A DNA stretch of 18,630 nt, taken from assembly GCA_035463315.1 (NCBI GenBank), contig DATHTJ010000105.1, positions 1 to 18,630 on the forward strand. Direction: 5' to 3'. Shown in pieces: positions 1-5,905 of the stretch (position 1 is its first letter; each line of letters opens with the position of its first letter). A program made the translations under genes and the position numbers. The notes below the pieces were generated by a model, which searched no databases, was not told the DNA's origin, and worked only from the letters and a program-made list of their open reading frames with translations. The DNA comes from GCA-003244245 sp035463315. GTDB taxonomy: Bacteria > Actinomycetota > Actinomycetes > Mycobacteriales > Pseudonocardiaceae.

Positions 1-1010
1 TCCGGGAGAACGACCGCCTCGGGGCCATCGAGCAGGTAGATGGGCTCGCCACCGAGATCGAGACCGAGCAGATACGAACGACGCTCCGTGCTCGGCTCCT
101 TCGACTCCGACGCGGAGTCGGCATGCACGGCCTGCAGACCAAGGCCATCACAGGGCTCGGTCAACTTGTCGCGCTGGCCGACACAGAGGTTCAGCAGCTC
201 GTTGGCGGACTCGGCCTTGGTGTGGCCGTGTTCCTTGTCGCGCTCGGCCATACCGAGGCCCTCGGCGACACCCAAGGACAGCAAGCCACCGCACTCGTAG
301 GTAGCGGTCACATCCTCGTCGTCGCCGAGCAGGCACAGTGCCAGGACGCCACCACGAGCGGCGGCGAGTGACTGGTCACGATCCTCGGTGGCGATAACGT
401 CGTGATACAGCAGGCTCAGGCAGATGACGCCGCCGGTGCCCTCGCAGAGCCCGGCGGTCAGGTTGTCGCCTTCCCTGTTGTTGCCCTCGGAGGACGCGCT
501 GGAGCCGATGATCCGGTCGCCACCCAGGCCCAGGACGGTTGAGTCGGCATGCGTTTCCCCGTTGTCCTCGACAGTGGCGTCGTACTTGGTGATGTCGAGA
601 AGACGCGACTTGAGCAGTTCGAGTTCGGCGACAGCACCCGACGCGTGGTCAGGGGGCTTGGGGTCGTCGATCTGGTCACTGTCCGGGGTGTCATCGCGGC
701 GCACTCCACCGTCGTGGTCCCCGGCCGGGCTCGGATCGCCCTGGCTGGGAATGACACCGTCCACAATGCTGCCCACAGGCTCAGGGAGTGGGCCAGCCGG
801 TGCAACCGGTGCGTTGGGGGCACCGGGAGCGTTAGGGGCGTCGCCGGGCACGCTGGGCACCGCCGGGTCACCGGCGGCCGTGCCGGTGAACTGCTGCACG
901 GTGTGAACCACCTGCGCCGAGGCAGCACCCGGCAGCAGAACCATCGCGGCTGCCGTCCCGGCGGCCATTAGAGCCAGGCGGCGATGCCTCCTGGGCGTGC
1001 GTGACGTCAT
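1..1010 (-). CDS. Secreted protein of unknown function (C-terminus outside window)
   Basis: An open frame runs leftward from the ATG at 1010 to the window edge: 336 complete codons, no stop, so the C-terminus is missing. The start is supported by GAGGAGGA at 1021-1028, 10 nt upstream. Residues 1-32 form a signal peptide: a basic stretch with several Arg, a hydrophobic core (about 12-29) and an AxA-type site ending ASA before Gln33. Residues 49-95 are a Pro/Ala/Gly-rich linker with repeated APNAP-like units, followed by an Asp-rich stretch (about 98-121). From about 125 there is a globular region with six cysteines (189, 197, 226, 240, 276, 287), which could form disulfides outside the cell. 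I do not recognise a family. It could be surface-attached, since a sortase gene lies nearby, but the C-terminus that would show a sorting signal is not visible. That it is a real secreted gene is well supported; its role is unknown. Confidence 0.8.
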   Translation of the reverse strand, partial: MTSRTPRRHRRLALMAAGTAAAMVLLPGAASAQVVHTVQQFTGTAAGDPAVPSVPGDAPNAPGAPNAPVAPAGPLPEPVGSIVDGVIPSQGDPSPAGDHDGGVRRDDTPDSDQIDDPKPPDHASGAVAELELLKSRLLDITKYDATVEDNGETHADSTVLGLGGDRIIGSSASSEGNNREGDNLTAGLCEGTGGVICLSLLYHDVIATEDRDQSLAAARGGVLALCLLGDDEDVTATYECGGLLSLGVAEGLGMAERDKEHGHTKAESANELLNLCVGQRDKLTEPCDGLGLQAVHADSASESKEPSTERRSYLLGLDLGGEPIYLLDGPEAVVLP

Positions 1011-1428
1011 GTTCCGGTGTTCCTCCTCGGTCGAGATCTCTCCGCGAGGGGGCGGCACGGCCTTACCCCTGCTGGTGGCCGCAAATCCCTCGTACCTGGC
1101 GTTCAACGCTCCGATACGACTGGTGGTCGTTGACCCCCCGCGCATCCAGGTACCGGCTCAACGATGCGAGAGTCGGCGCAGATACGACCGGCACCCCGAC
1201 TACTCCCCGAACGTGATCTTTCCTTCGGACGATTCGTCTGTTCTACACACGGACAGTCTCCGTGACTGCTCCGCCGAGCTACCCATTTCCCCATACGGGA
1301 CCAATCCATGACAACGCGGTTACGCTGAGTACTTGCTCGACGGAGCGAGCACGGTCGGCGATCCTCGGGAGAAGGACAACTGCCCGGCCTGAGCGCACCC
1401 TGCCGGTCGTGGTTCACTGCGCACCGAT
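1011..1428. other. Divergent intergenic region, no gene seen
   Basis: This 418-bp stretch separates the leftward secreted-protein gene from the rightward DUF2020-like gene, so it should hold promoters for both. Short frames in it have no ribosome-binding site or recognisable protein. It contains a degenerate direct repeat (see the entry at 1092-1191), a 5-bp hairpin ACGGA/TCCGT at 1249-1263 and a 6-bp hairpin TGCTCG/CGAGCA at 1334-1351. A possible -10 for the rightward gene is TACGCT at 1321-1326, but no convincing -35 accompanies it. No promoter could be placed with confidence on the minus strand. Confidence 0.6.
1092..1191. repeat. Degenerate direct and inverted repeats upstream of the secreted-protein gene
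   Basis: Two related units are seen. Unit A (1093-1123) begins TACCTGGCGTTCAACG and ends GATACGACTGG. Unit B (1151-1191) begins TACCGGCTCAACG and ends GATACGACCGG. In addition GTACCTGG (1092-1099) and CCAGGTAC (1146-1153) are an exact inverted pair, and TCGTTGA (1127-1133) is inverted relative to TCAACGA (1158-1164). Such paired elements upstream of a gene resemble operator sites; which protein would bind is unknown. Confidence 0.45.
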
Positions 1429-2001
1429 ATGTCGCCACCGCGCCCCCTCCTGCCTGTCGTGGTCGCCGTTGCGGGCGGCCTGCTTGCCGTCGCAACCGGG
1501 TCCTGTGGCGTTGTCGGCTCCGCTGCCACCCCGGTCCGGTCGTCGCAGGCGGGCCCGTCGGCGGTAGCGCCGCCAGTAACGCCGGTCCCCATGGCGCCGC
1601 CCGCGCCGCAACCTGTCGCCCAAGGGCCGTGCCGGTACCTGTCCGCGGCAGCAGTCGAGGCGGCCAACGGGGAGCGGGTCGGTGCAGTGCAGGTCTCTGC
1701 GGACCGGCCGCACCCGGCCTGTTTCTTCCTTCGTGGCGACGGCGCAGTACAGCTGCGGACCTGGATCGTGGTGGCCACGCCGGAGGTGGCGCGGGCAACG
1801 GTCGACGCCGCTGCCCCGGTGACCACGTCCGACCTGGCCGAGCTTTCCGGCGGGTGGTCGGGCGGGTCGCAGCCGACCACCGAGGGAGCGGTGTTCGCAG
1901 TGGCCCGGCAGGGCACCGCAGTCATCGTCACGACCAATCAGCGGCAGACAATCGGCGCTCGCCAGATCGCTGGGCAGGTGATCGATGCACTGGGTCTCTA
2001 A
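1429..2001 (+). CDS. DUF2020-like exported protein, probable lipoprotein
   Basis: This gene encodes 190 residues. The N-terminus has a hydrophobic export segment (about 7-23) followed by a weak lipobox, TGSC, with the candidate lipidated cysteine at 26. A Pro/Ala-rich linker (about 33-66) leads to a compact domain (about 67-190) with Cys68 and Cys98, likely a disulfide, and conserved-looking WSGG and NQRQTIGARQIA segments near the end. From memory this pattern matches the actinobacterial DUF2020 family, whose function is unknown. The ATG at 1429 lacks a clear Shine-Dalgarno sequence; an in-frame stop at 1390-1392 limits any upstream start. It stands 119 bp ahead of ppiA and may be transcribed separately. 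Real gene: confident. Family: moderate. Lipidation: tentative, because the -3 position is Thr instead of the usual Leu/Val/Ile. Confidence 0.75.
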   Translation: MSPPRPLLPVVVAVAGGLLAVATGSCGVVGSAATPVRSSQAGPSAVAPPVTPVPMAPPAPQPVAQGPCRYLSAAAVEAANGERVGAVQVSADRPHPACFFLRGDGAVQLRTWIVVATPEVARATVDAAAPVTTSDLAELSGGWSGGSQPTTEGAVFAVARQGTAVIVTTNQRQTIGARQIAGQVIDALGL

Positions 2002-2027
2002 TTATCCAGTTCTCTCCAGTGTCTTGA

Positions 2028-2039
2028 GCTACCGGTAGC
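2028..2039. repeat. Perfect 12-bp palindrome GCTACCGGTAGC
   Basis: The sequence GCTACCGGTAGC is self-complementary and lies between the DUF2020-like gene and ppiA. It has no loop and no T-tract, so it fits a dimeric protein-binding site better than an intrinsic terminator. Its function is not known. Confidence 0.3.
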
Positions 2040-2120
2040 GGTCAGCCGGTGCCGGGCGACGGGCCGACGCTCTCCTGCCCACTCCCGCGATCCAACGTAG
2101 GTGATGGCAGGATGGGCCTG

Positions 2121-2660
2121 GTGACTGAGATCAAGAGAAACGAGACGCAGGCCATCCTGCATACCAGTGCGGGCGACATCCGGGTCACCCTCTTCCCACA
2201 CCACGCCCCGAAGACCGTGTCGAACTTCGTGGGCCTCGCCGAGGGAAGCAAGGACTACTCCCAGCGCAACGCCAAGGGGGACCTGGCGGGGCCGTTCTAT
2301 GACGGCTCCCTCTTCCACCGCGTGATCAAGGGTTTCATGATCCAGGGTGGAGATCCGACCGGTACCGGCCGGGGCGGGCCCGGTTACCGCTTCGCCGACG
2401 AGACCCACCCCGACCTGCAGTTCAACCGGCCCTACCTGCTGGCGATGGCTAACGCGGGTCCGAACACCAACGGTTCACAGTTCTTCATCACGGTGGGCAC
2501 CGCAACGCACCTGAACCGCAAGCACACCATCTTCGGCGAGGTGGCCGACCAGGAGTCTCGCCTCGTGGTCGATGCGATCGCCCACACCCCCACCCGTGAG
2601 GACCGTCCGGTGGACGACATCGTCATCGAACGGGTGACGGTCGAGCCGACCGGAGTATGA
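2121..2660 (+). CDS. ppiA: Cyclophilin-type peptidyl-prolyl cis-trans isomerase
   Basis: This is a 179-residue single-domain cyclophilin that catalyses cis-trans isomerisation of Xaa-Pro bonds during protein folding. The active-site block FHRVIKGFMIQGGD lies at 65-78 (Arg67 and Gln75 are the expected catalytic and substrate-binding positions), followed by GTGRGGPGY (81-89), the MANAGPNTNGSQFFIT stretch (109-124) and HTIFGEV (135-141). There is no signal peptide, so it is probably cytoplasmic. The GTG at 2121 is preferred because AGGA (2109-2112) sits 8 nt upstream and homologues begin MTEI-like; ATG 2112 and ATG 2049 are in frame but would overlap the ribosome-binding site or add unconserved sequence. 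A rhomboid gene follows after 16 bp. The same gene lies between gyrA and crgA in mycobacteria and relatives (established synteny). Confidence 0.93.
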   Translation: MTEIKRNETQAILHTSAGDIRVTLFPHHAPKTVSNFVGLAEGSKDYSQRNAKGDLAGPFYDGSLFHRVIKGFMIQGGDPTGTGRGGPGYRFADETHPDLQFNRPYLLAMANAGPNTNGSQFFITVGTATHLNRKHTIFGEVADQESRLVVDAIAHTPTREDRPVDDIVIERVTVEPTGV

Positions 2661-2676
2661 TCAAGAGCGTGGGCCA

Positions 2677-3507
2677 GTGACCGCTTCGGTATGCGTTCGG
2701 CACCCGGGCCGCGAGACCTGGGTGCGCTGCACGCGCTGCGACCGTCCCGCCTGCCCGGCCTGCCTGCGCGAGGCATCGGTCGGCTACCAGTGCGTGGACT
2801 GCATCGCGCAGGACGCCCGCTCACAACCACGCGCCACCACTGTCGCGGGGGCCGAGCTGACCGGCCGCTCGGTAGTGATCCCCGTGCTGGCCGCGATCAA
2901 CGTTGTGATCTTCGCAGTCACCGTGGTGCAGGCCCGCAGCCTGGCCAACAACGCCGTCGCGCCGCTGTTCCAGCAGTGGGGGCTGTGGCCGACCGCGGTG
3001 GCCGATGGTGCGTGGTGGCGGCTGCTCACCTCAGGTTTCCTGCACTTCGGGCCGATCCACCTCGCGTTCAACATGATCGCCCTCTGGGTGATCGGCCGGG
3101 ATCTCGAGCAGGTATTGGGCCGAACTCGCTTCTTGCTGGTGTATCTGGTCTCGCTGCTGGGTGGATCCGGGGCGGTCTTCCTGTTCGAAAACGAGAACTC
3201 GATGACCGCGGGTGCCTCTGGCGCCGTATTCGGCCTGATGGGCGGGCTGGCTGTGGTGCTGCTGCGGATGCGCCGCAGCCCGCGCCCGGCGCTCACCATC
3301 ATCCTGCTGAATGTGATCATCACCTTTGTGGTGCCGGGGATCTCGATTCTCGGCCACCTCGGCGGACTGGCGTTCGGCGCGGCGGTGACAGCGGGGTTGG
3401 TCTACGCCCCGAGGGATCGGCGGATGGCGGTGCAGGCGGTGATCGTGCTCGCCCTGCTGGTGGTGATCGCGGTTGGCGTGGTCGTGCGGAACCTCCAGCT
3501 CGGTTAA
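2677..3507 (+). CDS. Rhomboid family intramembrane serine protease with N-terminal zinc finger
   Basis: This 276-residue membrane protein has a rhomboid protease domain. The catalytic dyad is visible: Ser181 in GASG (179-182) and His227 in ILGHLGG. The accessory HxxxN (His128, Asn132) lies in the second conserved helix and WWRLLTSGF in the loop before it. The cytosolic N-terminus carries a B-box-like zinc-binding pattern: C6xxH9, C18xxC21, C26xxC29, C39xxC42. Transmembrane segments are seen near 64-85, 126-140, 151-171, 178-197, 205-222, 225-243 and 251-270. The GTG at 2677 is the only plausible start in frame; its ribosome-binding site is weak, and translation may be coupled to ppiA 16 bp upstream. 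Substrates are unknown. Confidence 0.92.
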   Translation: MTASVCVRHPGRETWVRCTRCDRPACPACLREASVGYQCVDCIAQDARSQPRATTVAGAELTGRSVVIPVLAAINVVIFAVTVVQARSLANNAVAPLFQQWGLWPTAVADGAWWRLLTSGFLHFGPIHLAFNMIALWVIGRDLEQVLGRTRFLLVYLVSLLGGSGAVFLFENENSMTAGASGAVFGLMGGLAVVLLRMRRSPRPALTIILLNVIITFVVPGISILGHLGGLAFGAAVTAGLVYAPRDRRMAVQAVIVLALLVVIAVGVVVRNLQLG

Positions 3508-3557
3508 GCACCCTGCGTGCCCGCCTCCGCGGTACGCCCAGCACCGTCCGAGATCAC

Positions 3558-3579
3558 TTCTCCACAGGGTTGGTCCACA
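3558..3579 (+). promoter_or_regulatory. Two tandem DnaA-box-like 9-mers
   Basis: TTCTCCACA (3558-3566) and TGGTCCACA (3571-3579) lie 4 nt apart in the same orientation. Each differs by one base from the actinobacterial DnaA box consensus TTGTCCACA (the first at position 3, the second at position 2). They lie in the gap between the ends of the rhomboid and crgA genes. DnaA binding is an inference; a chance origin is possible for sites this short. Confidence 0.4.
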
Positions 3580-3696
3580 GTGGGGATGAATGGCAGCCGT
3601 GTCGTTCGATGACGGTGAGTTGAACGCCACTGAACCGGGAGTCTACAAATCACCCGATGTGGGATCCGAGGACGCACTGCGTGATCGCGGAGGGAG

Positions 3697-3963
3697 TCAG
3701 CGCCAGCGCATGGTCATCAACAGCCCGATGATCATCAGTACGAAGCCGATCAGGAAGTTCCAGTTGCCGAGTTGGCTGAGCAGGGGAATCTTGTCGACGG
3801 CGAGGTAGTTGACCACCAACCACAACAAGCCGAGGAGCATCAGACCCAGCATGACGGCGACGTAGAAAGGGTGCGAGGGGCCGGCGACACGGACCTTCAC
3901 CGGGGTGTGCTGGTCGGCTGGTGGGGTGTAGACGGACTTCTTCCGGACCTTCGACTTCGGCAT
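3697..3963 (-). CDS. crgA: Cell division protein CrgA
   Basis: The product is 88 residues long, the usual size for CrgA. It begins MPKSKVRKK, a basic cytosolic tail, followed by the conserved GPSHPFYVAVMLGLMLLG segment. Two transmembrane helices span about 33-54 and 68-86, with a short outer loop containing LGNWN, and the protein ends MRWR. CrgA is a small divisome protein that in mycobacteria helps recruit septal peptidoglycan enzymes and in Streptomyces controls FtsZ ring assembly (established knowledge). The ATG at 3963 has GAGGA about 5 nt upstream; longer frames extending to 4215 lack support. It is transcribed away from the sortase gene, and its placement ahead of the pknB region matches known synteny. 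Confidence 0.95.
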   Translation of the reverse strand: MPKSKVRKKSVYTPPADQHTPVKVRVAGPSHPFYVAVMLGLMLLGLLWLVVNYLAVDKIPLLSQLGNWNFLIGFVLMIIGLLMTMRWR

Positions 3964-4051
3964 GATCGTCCTCGTTCGCGTGCGGGCCGCCCGATGAGGC
4001 GCTCTGCCCGATGAGCCACGCTGGGCGGCCACCGAGTGGGGCGCTGGGGAC

Positions 4052-4061
4052 ACGTTAACGT
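4052..4061. promoter_or_regulatory. Palindrome ACGTTAACGT with possible crgA -10 element
   Basis: ACGTTAACGT is a perfect 10-bp palindrome in the 243-bp divergent gap between crgA and the sortase gene, and is AT-richer than its surroundings. On the minus strand TACGTT (4057-4062) could serve as a -10 for crgA with a leader of roughly 85 nt, but no clear -35 is present. A repressor site is the alternative reading. Confidence 0.25.
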
Positions 4062-4206
4062 AAGGCGGCTGCGAACCGGCACGTCGCGTCGGGTGTGGTG
4101 CTACCAGCGATGCGGACCAACCTATGGGCCGGGCTTCTTGAGGGTGGGGGCACCCACTACCGTCTCGGTGCTGACGTCCCCACTCGGCTGGCCTGGAGGA
4201 GGTTTC

Positions 4207-5031
4207 GTGGCCCATGCACTGTCCCCGGCACGGGGCTCCCTACCACCACCACGCCGACGCGGAGACACGACGCGGACCGCAATCCGCGGGGTGGGTGAGC
4301 TGCTCCTGACTGCAGGCATGGTGGTGCTGCTGTTCGTCTGCTACGAGGCATACGTCACCGACTGGTCTTCCGCTGCGAAACAGCGCGAGGCCACCGCCCA
4401 GCTCGAGGACGCCTGGCGCAACCCCAGGGGTCCCGTGGACCGCCCGATCGAGGGCGCGGGTATCGCCAAGATGTACATCCCCTCGTTCGGCTCCGATTTC
4501 GTGTTCACCGTGCTGGAGGGCACCGGGCAGGACACCCTGGCGGTGGGGCCGGGCCACTACCAGGGCACCGCTTTACCCGGTCAGCCGGGTAATTTCGCAG
4601 TGGCCGGGCACCGGGTCGGCAAGGGCTCGCCCTTTAACTCCCTGGATCTGCTGTCGTCCTGCGACGCCATCGTGGTGGAGACGGTCGAGCGCTGGTTCGT
4701 CTACCGGGTTCTGCCGCTACGACAAGAGTCCACCGACTGGGCCCGAGGCAAGGCCACCCAGCCGCAGTGCCACGGCGTCGGCCCACTGACCGGCCGTTAC
4801 GCGGACGTGGTGGGTAAGACGATCGTGCTGCCCGCGCAGACCGAAGTGATCGCTGCAGTACCCGGCCAGCCCGGCCAGCCCGGCCAGCGGGACATGGCAC
4901 TGATCACGCTGACCACGTGTCACCCACCGTTCTCCGCCCGGCAGCGGCTGATCGTGCACGGCATCCTGGTCGCTCAGTACGAGAAGATCGCGGGTCAACG
5001 GCCCGCCGAGCTGCTGACCGTCAGCGCGTGA
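4207..5031 (+). CDS. Class E sortase (transpeptidase)
   Basis: The product has 274 residues. A basic N-tail (1-28) precedes one transmembrane anchor (about 29-50), and the sortase beta-barrel is outside the cell. The catalytic triad is readable: His135 in VAGHRVG, Cys238 in TLTTCHPP and Arg247 in ARQRLIVHG. The TLTTC and YEAYVTDW features are typical of actinobacterial class E sortases, which attach LAxTG-type proteins to the wall (family knowledge). GTG 4207 is chosen because GGAGGAGG (4195-4202) precedes it; the longer frame from 4036 has no such support. Near 217-227 a 9-bp unit CCCGGCCAG is repeated three times (4861-4887), encoding a PGQPGQPGQ loop. A 51-residue membrane protein gene follows after 9 bp. 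No complete substrate gene is visible in the window. Confidence 0.92.
   Translation: MAHALSPARGSLPPPRRRGDTTRTAIRGVGELLLTAGMVVLLFVCYEAYVTDWSSAAKQREATAQLEDAWRNPRGPVDRPIEGAGIAKMYIPSFGSDFVFTVLEGTGQDTLAVGPGHYQGTALPGQPGNFAVAGHRVGKGSPFNSLDLLSSCDAIVVETVERWFVYRVLPLRQESTDWARGKATQPQCHGVGPLTGRYADVVGKTIVLPAQTEVIAAVPGQPGQPGQRDMALITLTTCHPPFSARQRLIVHGILVAQYEKIAGQRPAELLTVSA
4861..4887 (+). repeat. Three tandem copies of 9-bp CCCGGCCAG in the sortase gene
   Basis: The unit CCCGGCCAG occurs three times without interruption and encodes Pro-Gly-Gln three times in a loop shortly before the catalytic cysteine strand. Being a multiple of three, copy-number change would leave the frame intact. Confidence 0.8.
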
Positions 5032-5040
5032 GGAAGGCTC

Positions 5041-5196
5041 ATGTACAGCTGGATCTGGCAGCACCTGCCCGGGTCTCGCGCGATGCGAGTGCTGCAGACG
5101 CTGATACTCATAGCAGCAGTGGTCACCCTGCTGTTGCTCGTGGTGTTCCCGTGGGTGGAGCTCCGGCTGCCGTTCAACGAGGTGACGACGGGCTAA
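5041..5196 (+). CDS. Small single-pass membrane protein (51 residues)
   Basis: This short gene begins ATG at 5041 with AGGAAGG 3-4 nt upstream, 9 bp after the sortase stop. The product starts MYSWIWQHLPG, has one transmembrane helix (about 17-37) and ends PWVELRLPFNEVTTG. A small protein with this shape, a tryptophan-rich start and a conserved FPWxExxLPF motif after the helix, is familiar to me from the gap between the sortase and trpG/pabA genes in other actinomycetes. Its function is unknown; the constant position suggests a role with the sortase or in envelope assembly, but that is inference. It is easily missed because of its length. Confidence 0.82.
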   Translation: MYSWIWQHLPGSRAMRVLQTLILIAAVVTLLLLVVFPWVELRLPFNEVTTG

Positions 5197-5225
5197 GCAC
5201 GCGCAATCACCGCCGCATCGACGCC

Positions 5226-5231
5226 TATGCT
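5226..5231 (+). promoter_or_regulatory. Probable -10 element for a leaderless amidotransferase transcript
   Basis: TATGCT ends 7 nt before the GTG at 5239, the spacing expected when transcription starts at the start codon itself. There is no Shine-Dalgarno sequence ahead of that GTG, which fits a leaderless mRNA, common in actinobacteria. No good -35 is seen. Confidence 0.4.
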
Positions 5232-5238
5232 GGCCGAT

Positions 5239-5883
5239 GTGCGCATCCTCGTGATCGACAACTATGACAGCTTCGTCTACAACCTCGTGCAGTATCTGGC
5301 GCAGCTAGGGGCCCAGTGCGTGGTGCGGCGCAACGACGCGGTCGAGGCGGGCGACGTTGGCTCCGTAGACGGGGTTCTGGTCAGTCCCGGGCCAGGCACC
5401 CCGGAGCGCGCCGGAGCAAGCATGGACATCGTCCGGGACTGCGCTGAGCAGGGCCGCCCGGTGCTGGGCGTGTGCCTGGGGCACCAGGCGATCGGGGTGG
5501 TCTGGGGAGCCACGGTGGCGCGGGCCCCGGAGCTGCTGCACGGCAAGACCTCGGTGGTGCACCACGACGGCGTCGCCGTGCTGGCCGGGTTGCCGCAGCC
5601 GTTCGTGGCCACCCGGTACCACTCGCTGACCGTCCTGCCCGAGACCATCCCGGAGGAACTCGAGGTCATCGGCCGCACCGAGTCGGGGATCGTGATGGCC
5701 CTGCGGCACCGGGAGCTTCCCGTGTACGGAGTGCAGTTCCACCCCGAGTCGGTGCTGACCGACAGCGGGCACCGGCTACTGGCGAACTGGCTCCGTATCG
5801 CGGGTGCCGACGTGCCCGAGTCGCGGGTGACCGAGTTGGAGGCCGGGATGCGCCAGCTGGCCTCGGCCGCAGTGGTGCGCTGA
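5239..5883 (+). CDS. trpG/pabA: Glutamine amidotransferase subunit (anthranilate / aminodeoxychorismate synthase component II)
   Basis: This class I glutamine amidotransferase has 214 residues. It starts RILVIDNYDSFVYNLVQYL, has the oxyanion segment SPGPGTPE, the nucleophile Cys79 in GVCLGHQAIG, and the His168/Glu170 pair in VQFHPES. It releases ammonia from glutamine for the chorismate-using partner in tryptophan or folate synthesis; sequence alone does not decide between TrpG and PabA, and one subunit may serve both. The GTG at 5239 gives the N-terminus seen in mycobacterial homologues and fits a leaderless start; ATG 5227, in frame, would add four residues (MLAD). It converges with pknB, leaving only 22 bp between the stops. 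The synthase large subunit is not in the window. Confidence 0.93.
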   Translation: MRILVIDNYDSFVYNLVQYLAQLGAQCVVRRNDAVEAGDVGSVDGVLVSPGPGTPERAGASMDIVRDCAEQGRPVLGVCLGHQAIGVVWGATVARAPELLHGKTSVVHHDGVAVLAGLPQPFVATRYHSLTVLPETIPEELEVIGRTESGIVMALRHRELPVYGVQFHPESVLTDSGHRLLANWLRIAGADVPESRVTELEAGMRQLASAAVVR

Positions 5884-5905
5884 CGCCTCCTCGACCACGC
5901 GGGGA

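Noticed and set aside
3508..3696. Chromosome origin (oriC)
   Set aside because: Only two imperfect DnaA boxes are seen and no dnaA or dnaN is present; actinobacterial oriC has many boxes between those genes.
3590..3808. 72-codon plus-strand frame after the rhomboid gene
   Set aside because: Its second half is antisense to crgA, it has no ribosome-binding site and the product matches nothing I recognise.
4036..4206. 57-codon N-terminal extension of the sortase
   Set aside because: Composition is unlike a sortase N-terminus, and a strong GGAGGAGG precedes GTG 4207.
4861..4887. CRISPR-like array
   Set aside because: Units of 9 bp without spacers inside a coding frame are a simple tandem repeat. 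No CRISPR array was seen anywhere in the window.
5884..5905. Terminator between the amidotransferase and pknB genes
   Set aside because: The 22-bp gap has no convincing stem-loop.
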